Assembly: GCF_002860165.1 (NCBI RefSeq)
Contig: NZ_PGUZ01000012.1
Span: forward strand, 62,001-126,000
Source: Bacillus sp. V3-13
GTDB lineage: Bacteria > Bacillota > Bacilli > Bacillales > Cytobacillaceae
DNA length: 64,000 bases
Direction: 5' to 3'
Part shown: one piece after another, positions 9,004 to 17,235 of the stretch
Position numbering within the stretch: position 1 is the first letter of the stretch
Layout: every line of letters begins with the position of its first letter
Position numbers and translations under genes: made by a program
The notes under the pieces: model-generated
Told to the model about the DNA's origin: nothing
Seen by the model: only the letters and a program-made list of their open reading frames with translations
The model's database searches: none

Positions 9004-10074
9004 ATGGAAAACCAATTCCCGATTTTTCAAGTGATTGATCAAAACGGAAATTTAGTTTCAGCCGAATATAAGGATCTGCTGACAAAGGAGCTTGCCTGCC
9101 AATTCTTGCAGAGCATGATTCGCATCCGGACGTTCGACCGGAAAGCGGTCAGTTTACAGCGGCAGGGACGAATCGGCACATATGCGCCCTTTGAAGGGCA
9201 GGAAGCAGCCCAGGTTGGCAGTGCCTTTGCGCTGAAGGAAGACGACTGGCTTTTCCCGACCTATCGGGACCATGGGGCCGCTATGACATTTGGCCATACT
9301 TTAACAAAGATTCTGCTGTTCTGGAATGGCCGGAATGAGGGCTGCATTCCTCCTGGGGGAAAGAAAATTTTCCCGCCCGCGATTCCGATCGCCACCCAGC
9401 TTCCCCATGCTGCCGGAGCAGCTTTGGCGGAAAAGCGGAAGGGAACAAAAAATGCCGCAATCGTTTATTTTGGGGATGGAGCCACTTCTGAAGGTGATTT
9501 TCACGAAGGTCTTAACTTTGCCAGCGTTTTTAAAGCACCGGTTGTCTTTTTTAACGAAAACAATCAGTATGCGATCTCGGTTCCGCTTGATAAGCAAATG
9601 AATACGAAGACAATTGCCCAAAAAGCGCTTGCGTATGATATCCCGGGAATCAGGATTGATGGCAACGATGTGTTTGCGGCGTATTTTCAGACTTTAAAAG
9701 CGCTGGAGAGGGCGAGAAATGGCGATGGTCCAACGTTGATTGAAGCCGTAACATGGCGGTACGGGGCCCACACAACCGCAGACGATCCTTCCAAATACCG
9801 AAACCAGCAGGAGAGCCAGGAAAGGAGAAATTATGACGATCCAATTCTTCGTCTTGAAAGCTGGATAAAAAAAGAAGGATTTTATGATCCGGACTTTGTC
9901 AAAAAGGCAGAGGAGGAAGCAGCCAGGGAGGTCGACGAGGCAGTGAAAGAAATGGAAGCTTTTCCTCCCGCAAATCCTGCCGATATTTTCGATCACGTTT
10001 TTGCTGTGCCGACATGGTCGCTGCAACAGCAAAAAGATGACTATCTCAAGCTTCTTGGAGGTGTACCTACATGA
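9004..10074 (+). CDS. 2-oxoacid dehydrogenase E1 component, alpha subunit
   Basis: A 356-residue thiamine-diphosphate-dependent E1 alpha. The ThDP/Mg motif runs from GDGATSEGDFHEG to NENNQYAIS, and YRDHGAAM and RYGAHTTADDPSKYR correspond to the conserved phosphorylation-loop region. It decarboxylates a 2-oxoacid and acylates the lipoyl arm of E2. Sequence style is PdhA-like, but the gene starts 70 bases after phenylalanine dehydrogenase, so phenylpyruvate is the most likely substrate (inference); branched-chain 2-oxoacids or pyruvate remain possible. The stop overlaps the E1 beta start as ATGA. Confidence 0.85.
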   Translation: MENQFPIFQVIDQNGNLVSAEYKDLLTKELACQFLQSMIRIRTFDRKAVSLQRQGRIGTYAPFEGQEAAQVGSAFALKEDDWLFPTYRDHGAAMTFGHTLTKILLFWNGRNEGCIPPGGKKIFPPAIPIATQLPHAAGAALAEKRKGTKNAAIVYFGDGATSEGDFHEGLNFASVFKAPVVFFNENNQYAISVPLDKQMNTKTIAQKALAYDIPGIRIDGNDVFAAYFQTLKALERARNGDGPTLIEAVTWRYGAHTTADDPSKYRNQQESQERRNYDDPILRLESWIKKEGFYDPDFVKKAEEEAAREVDEAVKEMEAFPPANPADIFDHVFAVPTWSLQQQKDDYLKLLGGVPT

Positions 10075-11066
10075 CAACGGCAATCAACACAAAAATGCTG
10101 ACGATGGTTCAAGCGATCACAGATGGTCTCGATATCATGCTGGAGGAAAAAAAGGAAGTCATTCTTCTTGGTGAAGATATCGGCAAAAACGGCGGTGTTT
10201 TTCGTACTACTGATGGGCTCCAGGAAAAATACGGGGAAGAGAGGGTCATCGATACACCGCTTAGTGAAGCTGGATTTGTCGGGGCGGCGATCGGGATGGC
10301 GGTGAATGGATTCCTGCCGGTCATCGAAATTCAATTTCTCGGTTTTATTTATCCGGCCTATGAGCAAATCATGACCCATGCGACCCGGCTGCGAATGCGG
10401 ACAATGGGGCATTTTACTGTGCCGATCGTAATCAGGGCCCCATACGGTGCAGGAGTTAGAGCACCCGAAATTCATTGTGACAGCACAGAGGCATTGTTTA
10501 CGCATATGCCGGGTATTAAAGTTGTTTGCCCTTCTAATCCGTACGATGCAAAGGGGCTGCTTATTGCTTCAATTGAGGATCCGGATCCTGTCTTGTTTTT
10601 AGAGCCGATGAGATGCTACCGCTCTGTCCGTGAAGAAGTCCCTGACGGCAAGTACAGTGTTGAAATTGGGAGAGGGAAGAGGCTCAGGGAAGGCAAGGAT
10701 GTGTCCGTGATTGCCTGGGGCGCAATGGTTCCGGTTGCCATGAAGGCGGCGGAAGAAATGGCAGGAAAAGGTGTCGGCTGTGATGTTATCGACCTGCGCA
10801 GCCTTTATCCGCTTGATAAAGAAATGATTGCCGAGTCGGTCCAAAAAACAGGGCGGACGGTAATCGTCCATGAAGCACATGCAACAAGCGGGGTTGGGAA
10901 TGATATCATCTCGATCATTAATGATACGTCTTTCCTTTATCAAAAAGCACCGGCAGAGCGGGTTACCGGTTTCGATACTCCTGTTCCTTACTTTGGCTTT
11001 GAGGACCATTATTTGCCGACCCCGCAGCGTATTATCCAGGCAATTGGAAAAGTAATCAAGTTTTAG
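10071..11066 (+). CDS. 2-oxoacid dehydrogenase E1 component, beta subunit
   Basis: A 331-residue transketolase-like E1 beta that completes the E1 heterotetramer. Recognisable blocks are LLGEDIGKNGGVFRTTDGL, RVIDTPLSEAGFVGAAIGMA, and the C-terminal domain starting about residue 200 (VSVIAWGAMVPVAMKAAEE, VIDLRSLYPLDKE, VHEAHATSGVG). It overlaps E1 alpha by four bases, implying coupled translation at equal dosage. EIQFLGFIYPAYEQI lines the substrate side and differs from the usual PDH-type FGFVYEVMD in memory, consistent with a non-pyruvate substrate, though weak evidence by itself. Confidence 0.85.
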   Translation: MTTAINTKMLTMVQAITDGLDIMLEEKKEVILLGEDIGKNGGVFRTTDGLQEKYGEERVIDTPLSEAGFVGAAIGMAVNGFLPVIEIQFLGFIYPAYEQIMTHATRLRMRTMGHFTVPIVIRAPYGAGVRAPEIHCDSTEALFTHMPGIKVVCPSNPYDAKGLLIASIEDPDPVLFLEPMRCYRSVREEVPDGKYSVEIGRGKRLREGKDVSVIAWGAMVPVAMKAAEEMAGKGVGCDVIDLRSLYPLDKEMIAESVQKTGRTVIVHEAHATSGVGNDIISIINDTSFLYQKAPAERVTGFDTPVPYFGFEDHYLPTPQRIIQAIGKVIKF

Positions 11067-11074
11067 GAGGGAAA

Positions 11075-12259
11075 ATGATGGTCGAGGTAAAGCTGCATGA
11101 TATCGGCGAAGGGATGACAGAAGCAGAAATCAACTTCCTGTTCGTGAAGCCTGGCGATACGGTCAAAGAAGACGAGGCTCTGGCAGAAGTGCAAACCGAT
11201 AAAATGACCGCTGAAATTCCAGCTCCACGCGCGGGGGTTATCAAGGAATTGCTCGTTCAACAAGGCCAGACGGTCAAAGTCGGCTCAACCTTGTTTATTT
11301 TGGAAACGGCCGAAGTTCCAGAAGAGGAAAGGCAGCAACCAGTTGCTGCCCCCAAGCTTTCGAAACGGGTTTTGGCCTCGCCGTATACGAGGAAAATAGC
11401 CCGTGAACAAGGAGTACCGCTTGAGGAAGTTACCGGTTCGGGACCGGGCGGCAGAATAACCGACGAGGATGTGATCCGCTATGCAAAGATAAAAGATCGT
11501 CCGAAGAAAGAAGAAGCGAATCTTACATTTGAACGCCACACCTCAGAAAGGCCGCAATCCATACCTGCAAAATCGATTCCATTCCGCGGCAGAAGAAAAC
11601 AAATTGCCAAAAAAATGGTCCAGTCTGTGTATACCATTCCGCATTGCACTCATTTTGAAGAAATCGATGTGACTGAACTAATGAAATTTCGCGACGAATT
11701 AAAAGCCGCCAGGCAAAATATTTCGGCGACGGCTTTTTTTATCAAAGCCTTATCGCATGTATTGAAGGATTTTCCGATTTTTAACGCCGTTTTAAATGAA
11801 GAACAGGAAATGATTGACATAAAAACGGATCATCATATAGGCCTCGCGATTGATGCAGAAGACGGGCTGATTGTCCCGGTGATCCGCGATGTAAAAAACA
11901 AAACGATTCGCATGATTCATGACGAGATCAAAGAATTAACAGACAAAGCTCTTAGAAATGAATTGAAGATGAACGAGATAACAGGCGGGACCTTTACGGT
12001 CAGCAATGTTGGGCCTCTTGGCGGCAGCCTGGGTGCGACTCCGATCATTCAGCACCCGGAAGTAGCGCTGGTTTCTTTTCATAAAACGAAGAAAATGCCG
12101 GTTGTGATCGGCGATGATGAAATTGCGATCCGCTCGATCATGAACATTTCGATGTCATTTGACCATCGTGTCGCAGATGGGGCGACAGCCGTACGCTTTA
12201 CAAATCGATTAGCCGAGCTGATCGAAAATCCGAAAATGCTCGTGTTGGAGATGGTCTAA
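11075..12259 (+). CDS. 2-oxoacid dehydrogenase E2, lipoyl acyltransferase
   Basis: A 394-residue E2 core enzyme with three parts. A single lipoyl domain (residues 1-78) has the lipoylated lysine in VQTDKMTAEIP. The E3/E1-binding domain (about 105-140) contains ASPYTRKIAREQGVPLEEV and GSGPGGRI. The catalytic acyltransferase domain ends with SMSFDHRVADGATAVRF, which has the HxxxDG active site. It transfers the acyl group from lipoamide to CoA, here probably giving phenylacetyl-CoA. ATG 11075 follows AGGAGGG; ATG 11078 is equally possible. The stop codon overlaps the E3 start. Confidence 0.88.
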   Translation: MMVEVKLHDIGEGMTEAEINFLFVKPGDTVKEDEALAEVQTDKMTAEIPAPRAGVIKELLVQQGQTVKVGSTLFILETAEVPEEERQQPVAAPKLSKRVLASPYTRKIAREQGVPLEEVTGSGPGGRITDEDVIRYAKIKDRPKKEEANLTFERHTSERPQSIPAKSIPFRGRRKQIAKKMVQSVYTIPHCTHFEEIDVTELMKFRDELKAARQNISATAFFIKALSHVLKDFPIFNAVLNEEQEMIDIKTDHHIGLAIDAEDGLIVPVIRDVKNKTIRMIHDEIKELTDKALRNELKMNEITGGTFTVSNVGPLGGSLGATPIIQHPEVALVSFHKTKKMPVVIGDDEIAIRSIMNISMSFDHRVADGATAVRFTNRLAELIENPKMLVLEMV

Positions 12260-13698
12260 TGGTCGTTGGTGAACTTGTTCAAGAGTATGATGTGGTCGTC
12301 ATTGGCGGCGGTCCGGGCGGATATCATGCGGCGATTCGGGCAGCGCAGCTCGGCAGGTCTGTTGTGATCATTGAAAAGGAAAAGCTTGGCGGTGTCTGTC
12401 TCCACAGCGGCTGTATCCCGTCAAAGGTGCTGGCGGCAGCAGCCGCAAAGCTGCATGCGATCAGAAATTCGTCCCTGTTTGGAATCCTTACCGGCGAGGT
12501 CGAGTTCGATTTGGCCGGGCTTACCGGTCATAAAAATAAAGTCATCGAGCAGCTGCATGCCGGGGTTGCTGCCCTGTGCAGAGAAAACAGAATTGAGGTT
12601 GTATATGGCTCCGCCTATTTTTTGCAGGAAGATAGAATCGCAGTGGAAAGCGGCGACCATTATCAGGTTTTTCAATATAAAAACGCGATTATTGCGACAG
12701 GCAGCTCACCAGCCATTCCTGAAGGGATTATATGTGATGGGGAACAGATTTTTACAGGGAGGAGCATTACGTCTATTCAAGTCGTCCCCGAAAAACTGCT
12801 GGTTTACGGAAGCAACTATATTGCACTTGAAACCGCGTTGAGTTTTAAACAATTCGGCGCGGACGTCACGATCATTCTCGACGGGAGAAAAAGTGATTTT
12901 TCCTTTGATGCTTCAATTAACCGTGAATTAGAGCGGATTTTGAAAAAGCACGGCATAAAAGTAGTCAAAGATGCGACCCTGCAAAAAGCCATGGTTGAAA
13001 ATGAAAAAGTAGAAATCTTTTTGCAAACAGAAAAGGAAGCTTTAAATTTGCAAGGCTCGCATTTGTGCGTTTCTTTAGCCCCCAAGCCTAATCTCGAAGA
13101 ATTGGGACTTGATAGAATAGGAGTGGAGCTGACAGAGGAAGGCTATATCAATATAGATGAACAATGCCGAACGTCGAAACAGAATGTTTTTGCGATCGGT
13201 GATGTTACATCAGGACCGCCCCTCGCAGTTAAAGCGATCAAGCAAGGAAAAACGGCGGCAGAAACAATTGCCGGTCAAACGGCAGAGGCTGACCTGAACC
13301 TTCTACCGATGATTGTTCATACGATTCCACCAATCGCCACTGCCGGTTTGACTGAAGCGGAGGCAATAAGTGAAGGATATGAGATTGAAGCTAGTCAATT
13401 CCCGCTCGCAACAAATGGTTATGCGGCGATTCACAATCAGCGCGACGGGTTCGTAAAAGTAGTTTTAGATAAAAAAAACGATATTCTTTTAGGGGTTCAT
13501 ATATTTGGCTTTGGGGCAGTTGAGCTGATTTCAGCAGGAACGATCGCGATGGAAATGGCGGCAAGGGATGAAGATCTGACATTTCCTCACTATCCGCATC
13601 CGAGCGTGAATGAAGCGTTGCTGGAAGCCGTTGAAGCGATAAAAGGCAGAGCGATTCATTTAGCATTTCCAAAGCGGAAAGAAAAGGTGAAAAGCTAG
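12259..13698 (+). CDS. Dihydrolipoamide dehydrogenase (E3)
   Basis: A 479-residue FAD-dependent disulfide reductase that reoxidises the lipoyl arm with NAD+. An FAD Rossmann motif (VVVIGGGPGGYHAA, about residues 11-24) precedes the redox-active pair in GGVCLHSGCIPSK. The second FAD motif is NVFAIGDVTSGPPLA, and the C-terminal catalytic His-Glu pair is in HYPHPSVNEALLEA. The NAD half has LLVYGSNYIALETALSF, in which the usual GGGxxG is degenerate (YGSNYI); activity with NAD should therefore not be taken for granted. Its ATG overlaps the E2 TAA stop by one base. Confidence 0.85.
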   Translation: MVVGELVQEYDVVVIGGGPGGYHAAIRAAQLGRSVVIIEKEKLGGVCLHSGCIPSKVLAAAAAKLHAIRNSSLFGILTGEVEFDLAGLTGHKNKVIEQLHAGVAALCRENRIEVVYGSAYFLQEDRIAVESGDHYQVFQYKNAIIATGSSPAIPEGIICDGEQIFTGRSITSIQVVPEKLLVYGSNYIALETALSFKQFGADVTIILDGRKSDFSFDASINRELERILKKHGIKVVKDATLQKAMVENEKVEIFLQTEKEALNLQGSHLCVSLAPKPNLEELGLDRIGVELTEEGYINIDEQCRTSKQNVFAIGDVTSGPPLAVKAIKQGKTAAETIAGQTAEADLNLLPMIVHTIPPIATAGLTEAEAISEGYEIEASQFPLATNGYAAIHNQRDGFVKVVLDKKNDILLGVHIFGFGAVELISAGTIAMEMAARDEDLTFPHYPHPSVNEALLEAVEAIKGRAIHLAFPKRKEKVKS

Positions 13699-13811
13699 TT
13701 GATCTTTTACTGCACCAAAGCATTATAGCTTTACATGACGCTCTTGAGAAAAAGATAGAGATTATTTTACTATTAATTCTGAATATTAATCATTTTATTG
13801 GAGGGTTTGGG

Positions 13812-14927
13812 ATGCAAGAAAATACGTTGAAATCGCAAGTAGTGACTGAAGACTTTTTTCCGGTAAAAGAGGTTGACTATCTGGAGATCTATTCCGGGAA
13901 TGCCAAGCAGGCCAGCCATTATTTCTGCACAGCGTTCGGCTTCAGGCCTGTCGCGTATTCGGGACTTGAGACTGGGAATCGTGAAACGGTATCATATGTT
14001 CTTCAGCAGCGAAAAATCAGGCTCGTTATCACAGGTTCATTGACAGAAAGCACCCGGGTTGCCTCTTTTGTGAAGAAGCATGGCGATGGGGTCAAGGATA
14101 TTGCGCTAACGGTCGACAATGTTGAAAAGGCTTACAGAGAAGCGGTTGCGCGTGGAGCGATCGAAATCACACCTCCATTTGAAATCAAAGATGAACACGG
14201 GGTTGTCAAAAAAGCCGTCATCGGTACATATGGCGATACGATCCATACGCTTGTTGAGCGTAATGACTATCATGGTGCTTTTATGCCCGGCTATGAGCCA
14301 TATGAGACGACCACCCCGTATGAAGACGCCGGTTTTATCGGGATTGATCATGTCGTTGGAAACGTCGAGCGAATGGAAGAGTGGGTTAGCTACTATGCCA
14401 ATGTCATGGGCTTTAAGGAAATGACACATTTTACGGATAAGGACATCAGTACGGAATACTCGGCACTCATGTCAAAAGTGATGCACAACGGCGGCCGCAT
14501 TAAGTTTCCGATCAATGAGCCGGCAGAAGGAAAAAGAAAATCGCAAATTCAAGAGTACCTTGAGTTTTATAATGGACCAGGCGTCCAGCACCTGGCGATT
14601 TTAACAGAGGACATTGTCGAGACCGTCCGCATCCTCCGCAACCATGGTGTTGAATTCCTGTCAACCCCGGACACCTATTATGACATGTTGACAGAACGAG
14701 TCGGAAAGATAGATGAAGAGATTGATAAGCTGAGGGAATATAACATTCTCGTTGATCGCGATGATGAAGGCTATTTGCTGCAAATCTTTACAAAACCGAT
14801 CGTCGACAGACCAACGTTATTTATCGAAGTGATCCAGCGAAAAGGAGCACGCGGTTTTGGTGAAGGCAACTTTAAGGCATTGTTTGAATCGATTGAACGC
14901 GAGCAGGCAAAACGGGGAAATTTATAA
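13812..14927 (+). CDS. hpd: 4-hydroxyphenylpyruvate dioxygenase
   Basis: A 371-residue Fe(II) dioxygenase with two vicinal-oxygen-chelate halves. It converts 4-hydroxyphenylpyruvate from tyrosine transamination into homogentisate. The metal ligands can be placed: His near residue 179 in GIDHVVGNV, His near 260 in GVQHLAILTED, Glu near 338 in FIEVIQRKG. The C-terminal helix with GARGFGEGNFKALFESIE is the usual gate. It starts 113 bases after E3 with GGAGGGTTTGGG before the ATG. It may have its own promoter or be read from upstream. A GNRA-loop hairpin follows the gene. Confidence 0.95.
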   Translation: MQENTLKSQVVTEDFFPVKEVDYLEIYSGNAKQASHYFCTAFGFRPVAYSGLETGNRETVSYVLQQRKIRLVITGSLTESTRVASFVKKHGDGVKDIALTVDNVEKAYREAVARGAIEITPPFEIKDEHGVVKKAVIGTYGDTIHTLVERNDYHGAFMPGYEPYETTTPYEDAGFIGIDHVVGNVERMEEWVSYYANVMGFKEMTHFTDKDISTEYSALMSKVMHNGGRIKFPINEPAEGKRKSQIQEYLEFYNGPGVQHLAILTEDIVETVRILRNHGVEFLSTPDTYYDMLTERVGKIDEEIDKLREYNILVDRDDEGYLLQIFTKPIVDRPTLFIEVIQRKGARGFGEGNFKALFESIEREQAKRGNL

Positions 14928-14939
14928 GAATAATAGCGG

Positions 14940-14959
14940 GGAGAGAAATCTCCCTTTTG
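14940..14959 (+). terminator. Small hairpin with T tract between hpd and fumarylacetoacetase gene
   Basis: GGGAGA-GAAA-TCTCCC followed by TTTT, inside the 50-base gap. It may be a weak terminator or an RNA stability element that lowers expression of the downstream genes. Confidence 0.5.
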
Positions 14960-14977
14960 GGATTGGGGGTGGCCTGA

Positions 14978-15901
14978 ATGAAATTTGTGACCTTTAAAAA
15001 GAAGGATGGAGTGGTCCGGGCAGGATGGCTGCAGGGAGAAGATCTGGTTGTTGATATGCACGAGGTTTCCAATGGTGTGCTTCCGAAAAATATGCTCGAT
15101 TTCATTCAGGACCATTCCTTTTTCATGGACCATGTTCGTTCCCTTGCCAACTTGACAAAAAATGTTCGGGGAACATACCCTCTAAGCGAAGTCGAACTAA
15201 AAGCGCCTTTGCCGAATCCACGCAGCGTGCGCGATTTCTATGCTTTTGAAGACCATGTTAAAAATGCAAGGCAAAACCGCGGTCTTGAAATGATCCCTGA
15301 GTGGTACGAGATTCCGGTGTTTTACTTTTCCAACCATCTTGCCGTTATCGGCCCGGGCGAACCTGTGATCAAGCCTGCGAAATGTCAATGGCTCGATTAT
15401 GAGCTTGAAATCGCCTGTGTGATTGGAAAAGGCGGAAAAAATATTAAGGCTGAGGAAGCAGAGGAATCTATTTTTGGCTACTGCATCATGAACGATTGGA
15501 GCGCCCGGGATCTGCAGCGCCAGGAAATGAAAGTCGGACTTGGCCCTGCGAAAGGAAAGGATTTTGCGACCTCGCTTGGGCCTTATATTGTGACCAGGGA
15601 TGAACTGGAATCATACAAACTGGAAAAGAGCTATAACCTTGAGATGAAAGCGTCTGTGAACGGCAGGGAATTGTCAAAAGGGAATATGAAGGAACTCTAT
15701 TATTCGTTTCCGGAAATGATTCAAAGGGCATCTGACAGTGTGGCACTGTATGCAGGAGAGGTGATCGGTTCCGGGACTGTTGGAAGCGGCTGCCTGCTTG
15801 AGCTCGGACAGAAGATCCACCGCTGGCTTGAACCAGGAGATGAAGTAGAGCTCGAAATAACGGGGCTCGGTGTCTTAAGAAATAAAATTGCGGATAATTA
15901 A
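14978..15901 (+). CDS. Fumarylacetoacetate hydrolase family protein
   Basis: A 307-residue FAH-fold enzyme. Metal-binding and catalytic stretches are visible: DYELEIACVIGKGGKNI (acidic ligands), GYCIMNDWSARDLQRQEMK, and the C-terminal GEVIGSGTVGSGCLLELG followed by LEPGDEVELEITGLGVLRN. Between hpd and hmgA, its role should be cleavage of fumarylacetoacetate (or maleylacetoacetate directly) to fumarate and acetoacetate. No maleylacetoacetate isomerase gene is seen in the cluster. GGGGGTGG precedes ATG 14978. The stop codon lies inside the first unit of a 20-bp tandem repeat. Confidence 0.88.
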   Translation: MKFVTFKKKDGVVRAGWLQGEDLVVDMHEVSNGVLPKNMLDFIQDHSFFMDHVRSLANLTKNVRGTYPLSEVELKAPLPNPRSVRDFYAFEDHVKNARQNRGLEMIPEWYEIPVFYFSNHLAVIGPGEPVIKPAKCQWLDYELEIACVIGKGGKNIKAEEAEESIFGYCIMNDWSARDLQRQEMKVGLGPAKGKDFATSLGPYIVTRDELESYKLEKSYNLEMKASVNGRELSKGNMKELYYSFPEMIQRASDSVALYAGEVIGSGTVGSGCLLELGQKIHRWLEPGDEVELEITGLGVLRNKIADN

Positions 15902-15993
15902 GCGTTCAGAACAATAAATAAGCGTTCACGTGGATAATTAAGCGTTCAGATCAATAATTAAGCGTTCACGCGGATAATTAAGCGATCAGAACA
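15894..15993 (+). repeat. Five tandem 20-bp repeats between fumarylacetoacetase and hmgA
   Basis: Five exact-length 20-base units sharing ATAATTAAGCGTTCA. They alternate between two endings (AGAACA/AGATCA and ACGTGG/ACGCGG), so the true period may be 40. The TAA of the upstream gene sits in unit 1. The last unit ends 20 bases before hmgA. A looser series with the same CGYGGATA core occurs at 34548-34592. Confidence 0.9.
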
Positions 15994-16013
15994 AAAGGGA
16001 GAGATGGATAAGA

Positions 16014-17171
16014 ATGTATTACCGTAAAATGGGTAAAATTCCGCGAAAGCGGCATACCATTTTTAAAAAAGAAGATGGTTCGCTTTTCAGGGAGCAGGTG
16101 ATGGGCACAAAAGGTTTTTCCGGAACCCAATCGATTCTGTATCACCACTATATGCCAACGGAAGTGGCAAAGTCAGAGCTGGCCGGCAAGTATTTGCCTG
16201 AATACGAAGAGGACCATCCTTTAAGCCACCGTCACTTTTATACAGATCAATTGACAGAAAGCAGTGACGCGTTAACAGGCAGAAACTATTTGCTGGGAAA
16301 CGATGATTTGTTGATTGGCGCAGTCAACGTATCCAAACCGATGGAAAGCTTTTATCGGAATGGTGATGGCGATGAAATGCTTTATATCCATTACGGATCC
16401 GGTAAATTGGAAACGATGTTTGGAACGATTACTTATCGCCCGGGAGATTATGTCGTGATTCCGATCGGTACGATATACCGGCTGATCCCGGACTCAGGCG
16501 GGGAAACGAAAATTTTATTCGTCGAGTCATTCAGCGAAATTACAACGCCGCGGCGGTACCGCAATGAATATGGACAGCTGCTTGAACACAGTCCGTTTTG
16601 TGAGCGGGATATTCGCGGTCCGGAAGTGCTCGAAACGCATGATGACCGCGGCGAGTATCAAGTTCTGACAAAATCGCGCGGCTATCTTCATTCCCATTTG
16701 CTTAACCATCATCCGCTGGATGTAGTCGGCTGGGACGGATATTTATACCCGTGGGCGTTTAACATCAGCGATTTTGAACCGATAACCGGCCGCATTCATC
16801 AGCCGCCGCCCGTTCACCAAACATTTGAAGGGCATAATTTTGTCGTCTGCTCCTTTGTTCCGCGCCTCTACGATTACCATCCCGAGGCGATACCGGCTCC
16901 GTACTATCACAGCAATGTAAACAGCGATGAGCTTCTTTATTACGTCGCCGGCAATTTCATGAGCAGGAAAGGGATCAAGGAAGGATCGATCACCCTGCAT
17001 CCAAGCGGAATACCGCACGGACCGCATCCGGGAAAAGTGGAAGCAAGCATCGGCAAAAAGGAAACGCTTGAGCTTGCTGTGATGATTGATACGTTTAAGC
17101 CGTTAAAGGTTGTCAAAAAGGCAAAAGCAATTGAAGACGAAAATTATATGTTTTCATGGATTCAGGAATAA
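16014..17171 (+). CDS. hmgA: Homogentisate 1,2-dioxygenase
   Basis: A 385-residue cupin-fold Fe(II) dioxygenase opening homogentisate to maleylacetoacetate. It has the short Bacillus-type N-terminus (MYYRKMGKIPRKRHT) and the double cupin body: MLYIHYGSGKLETMFG and YRPGDYVVIPIGTIYR in the first barrel, DELLYYVAGNFMSR and HPSGIPHGPHPGK in the second. Iron-ligand histidines are expected within the HGPHPG-containing block. The ATG has GGGAGAG about 12 bases upstream. It is the last gene of the aromatic cluster, closed by a strong bidirectional terminator. Confidence 0.93.
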   Translation: MYYRKMGKIPRKRHTIFKKEDGSLFREQVMGTKGFSGTQSILYHHYMPTEVAKSELAGKYLPEYEEDHPLSHRHFYTDQLTESSDALTGRNYLLGNDDLLIGAVNVSKPMESFYRNGDGDEMLYIHYGSGKLETMFGTITYRPGDYVVIPIGTIYRLIPDSGGETKILFVESFSEITTPRRYRNEYGQLLEHSPFCERDIRGPEVLETHDDRGEYQVLTKSRGYLHSHLLNHHPLDVVGWDGYLYPWAFNISDFEPITGRIHQPPPVHQTFEGHNFVVCSFVPRLYDYHPEAIPAPYYHSNVNSDELLYYVAGNFMSRKGIKEGSITLHPSGIPHGPHPGKVEASIGKKETLELAVMIDTFKPLKVVKKAKAIEDENYMFSWIQE

Positions 17172-17180
17172 ATACTATTA

Positions 17181-17218
17181 AAAAAGAAAATCCCGGACCG
17201 GTCCGGGATTTTCTTTTT
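17181..17218. terminator. Bidirectional terminator between hmgA and phnE
   Basis: A 38-base perfect palindrome centred on GGACCGGTCC with flanking A and T runs, placed between two convergent genes. Confidence 0.93.
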
Positions 17219-17235
17219 GCGGATATATTATCTGC

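Noticed and set aside
15894-15993. CRISPR-like direct repeats
   Set aside because: The 20-base units are directly contiguous with no spacers, alternate in two forms, and no cas gene is near.
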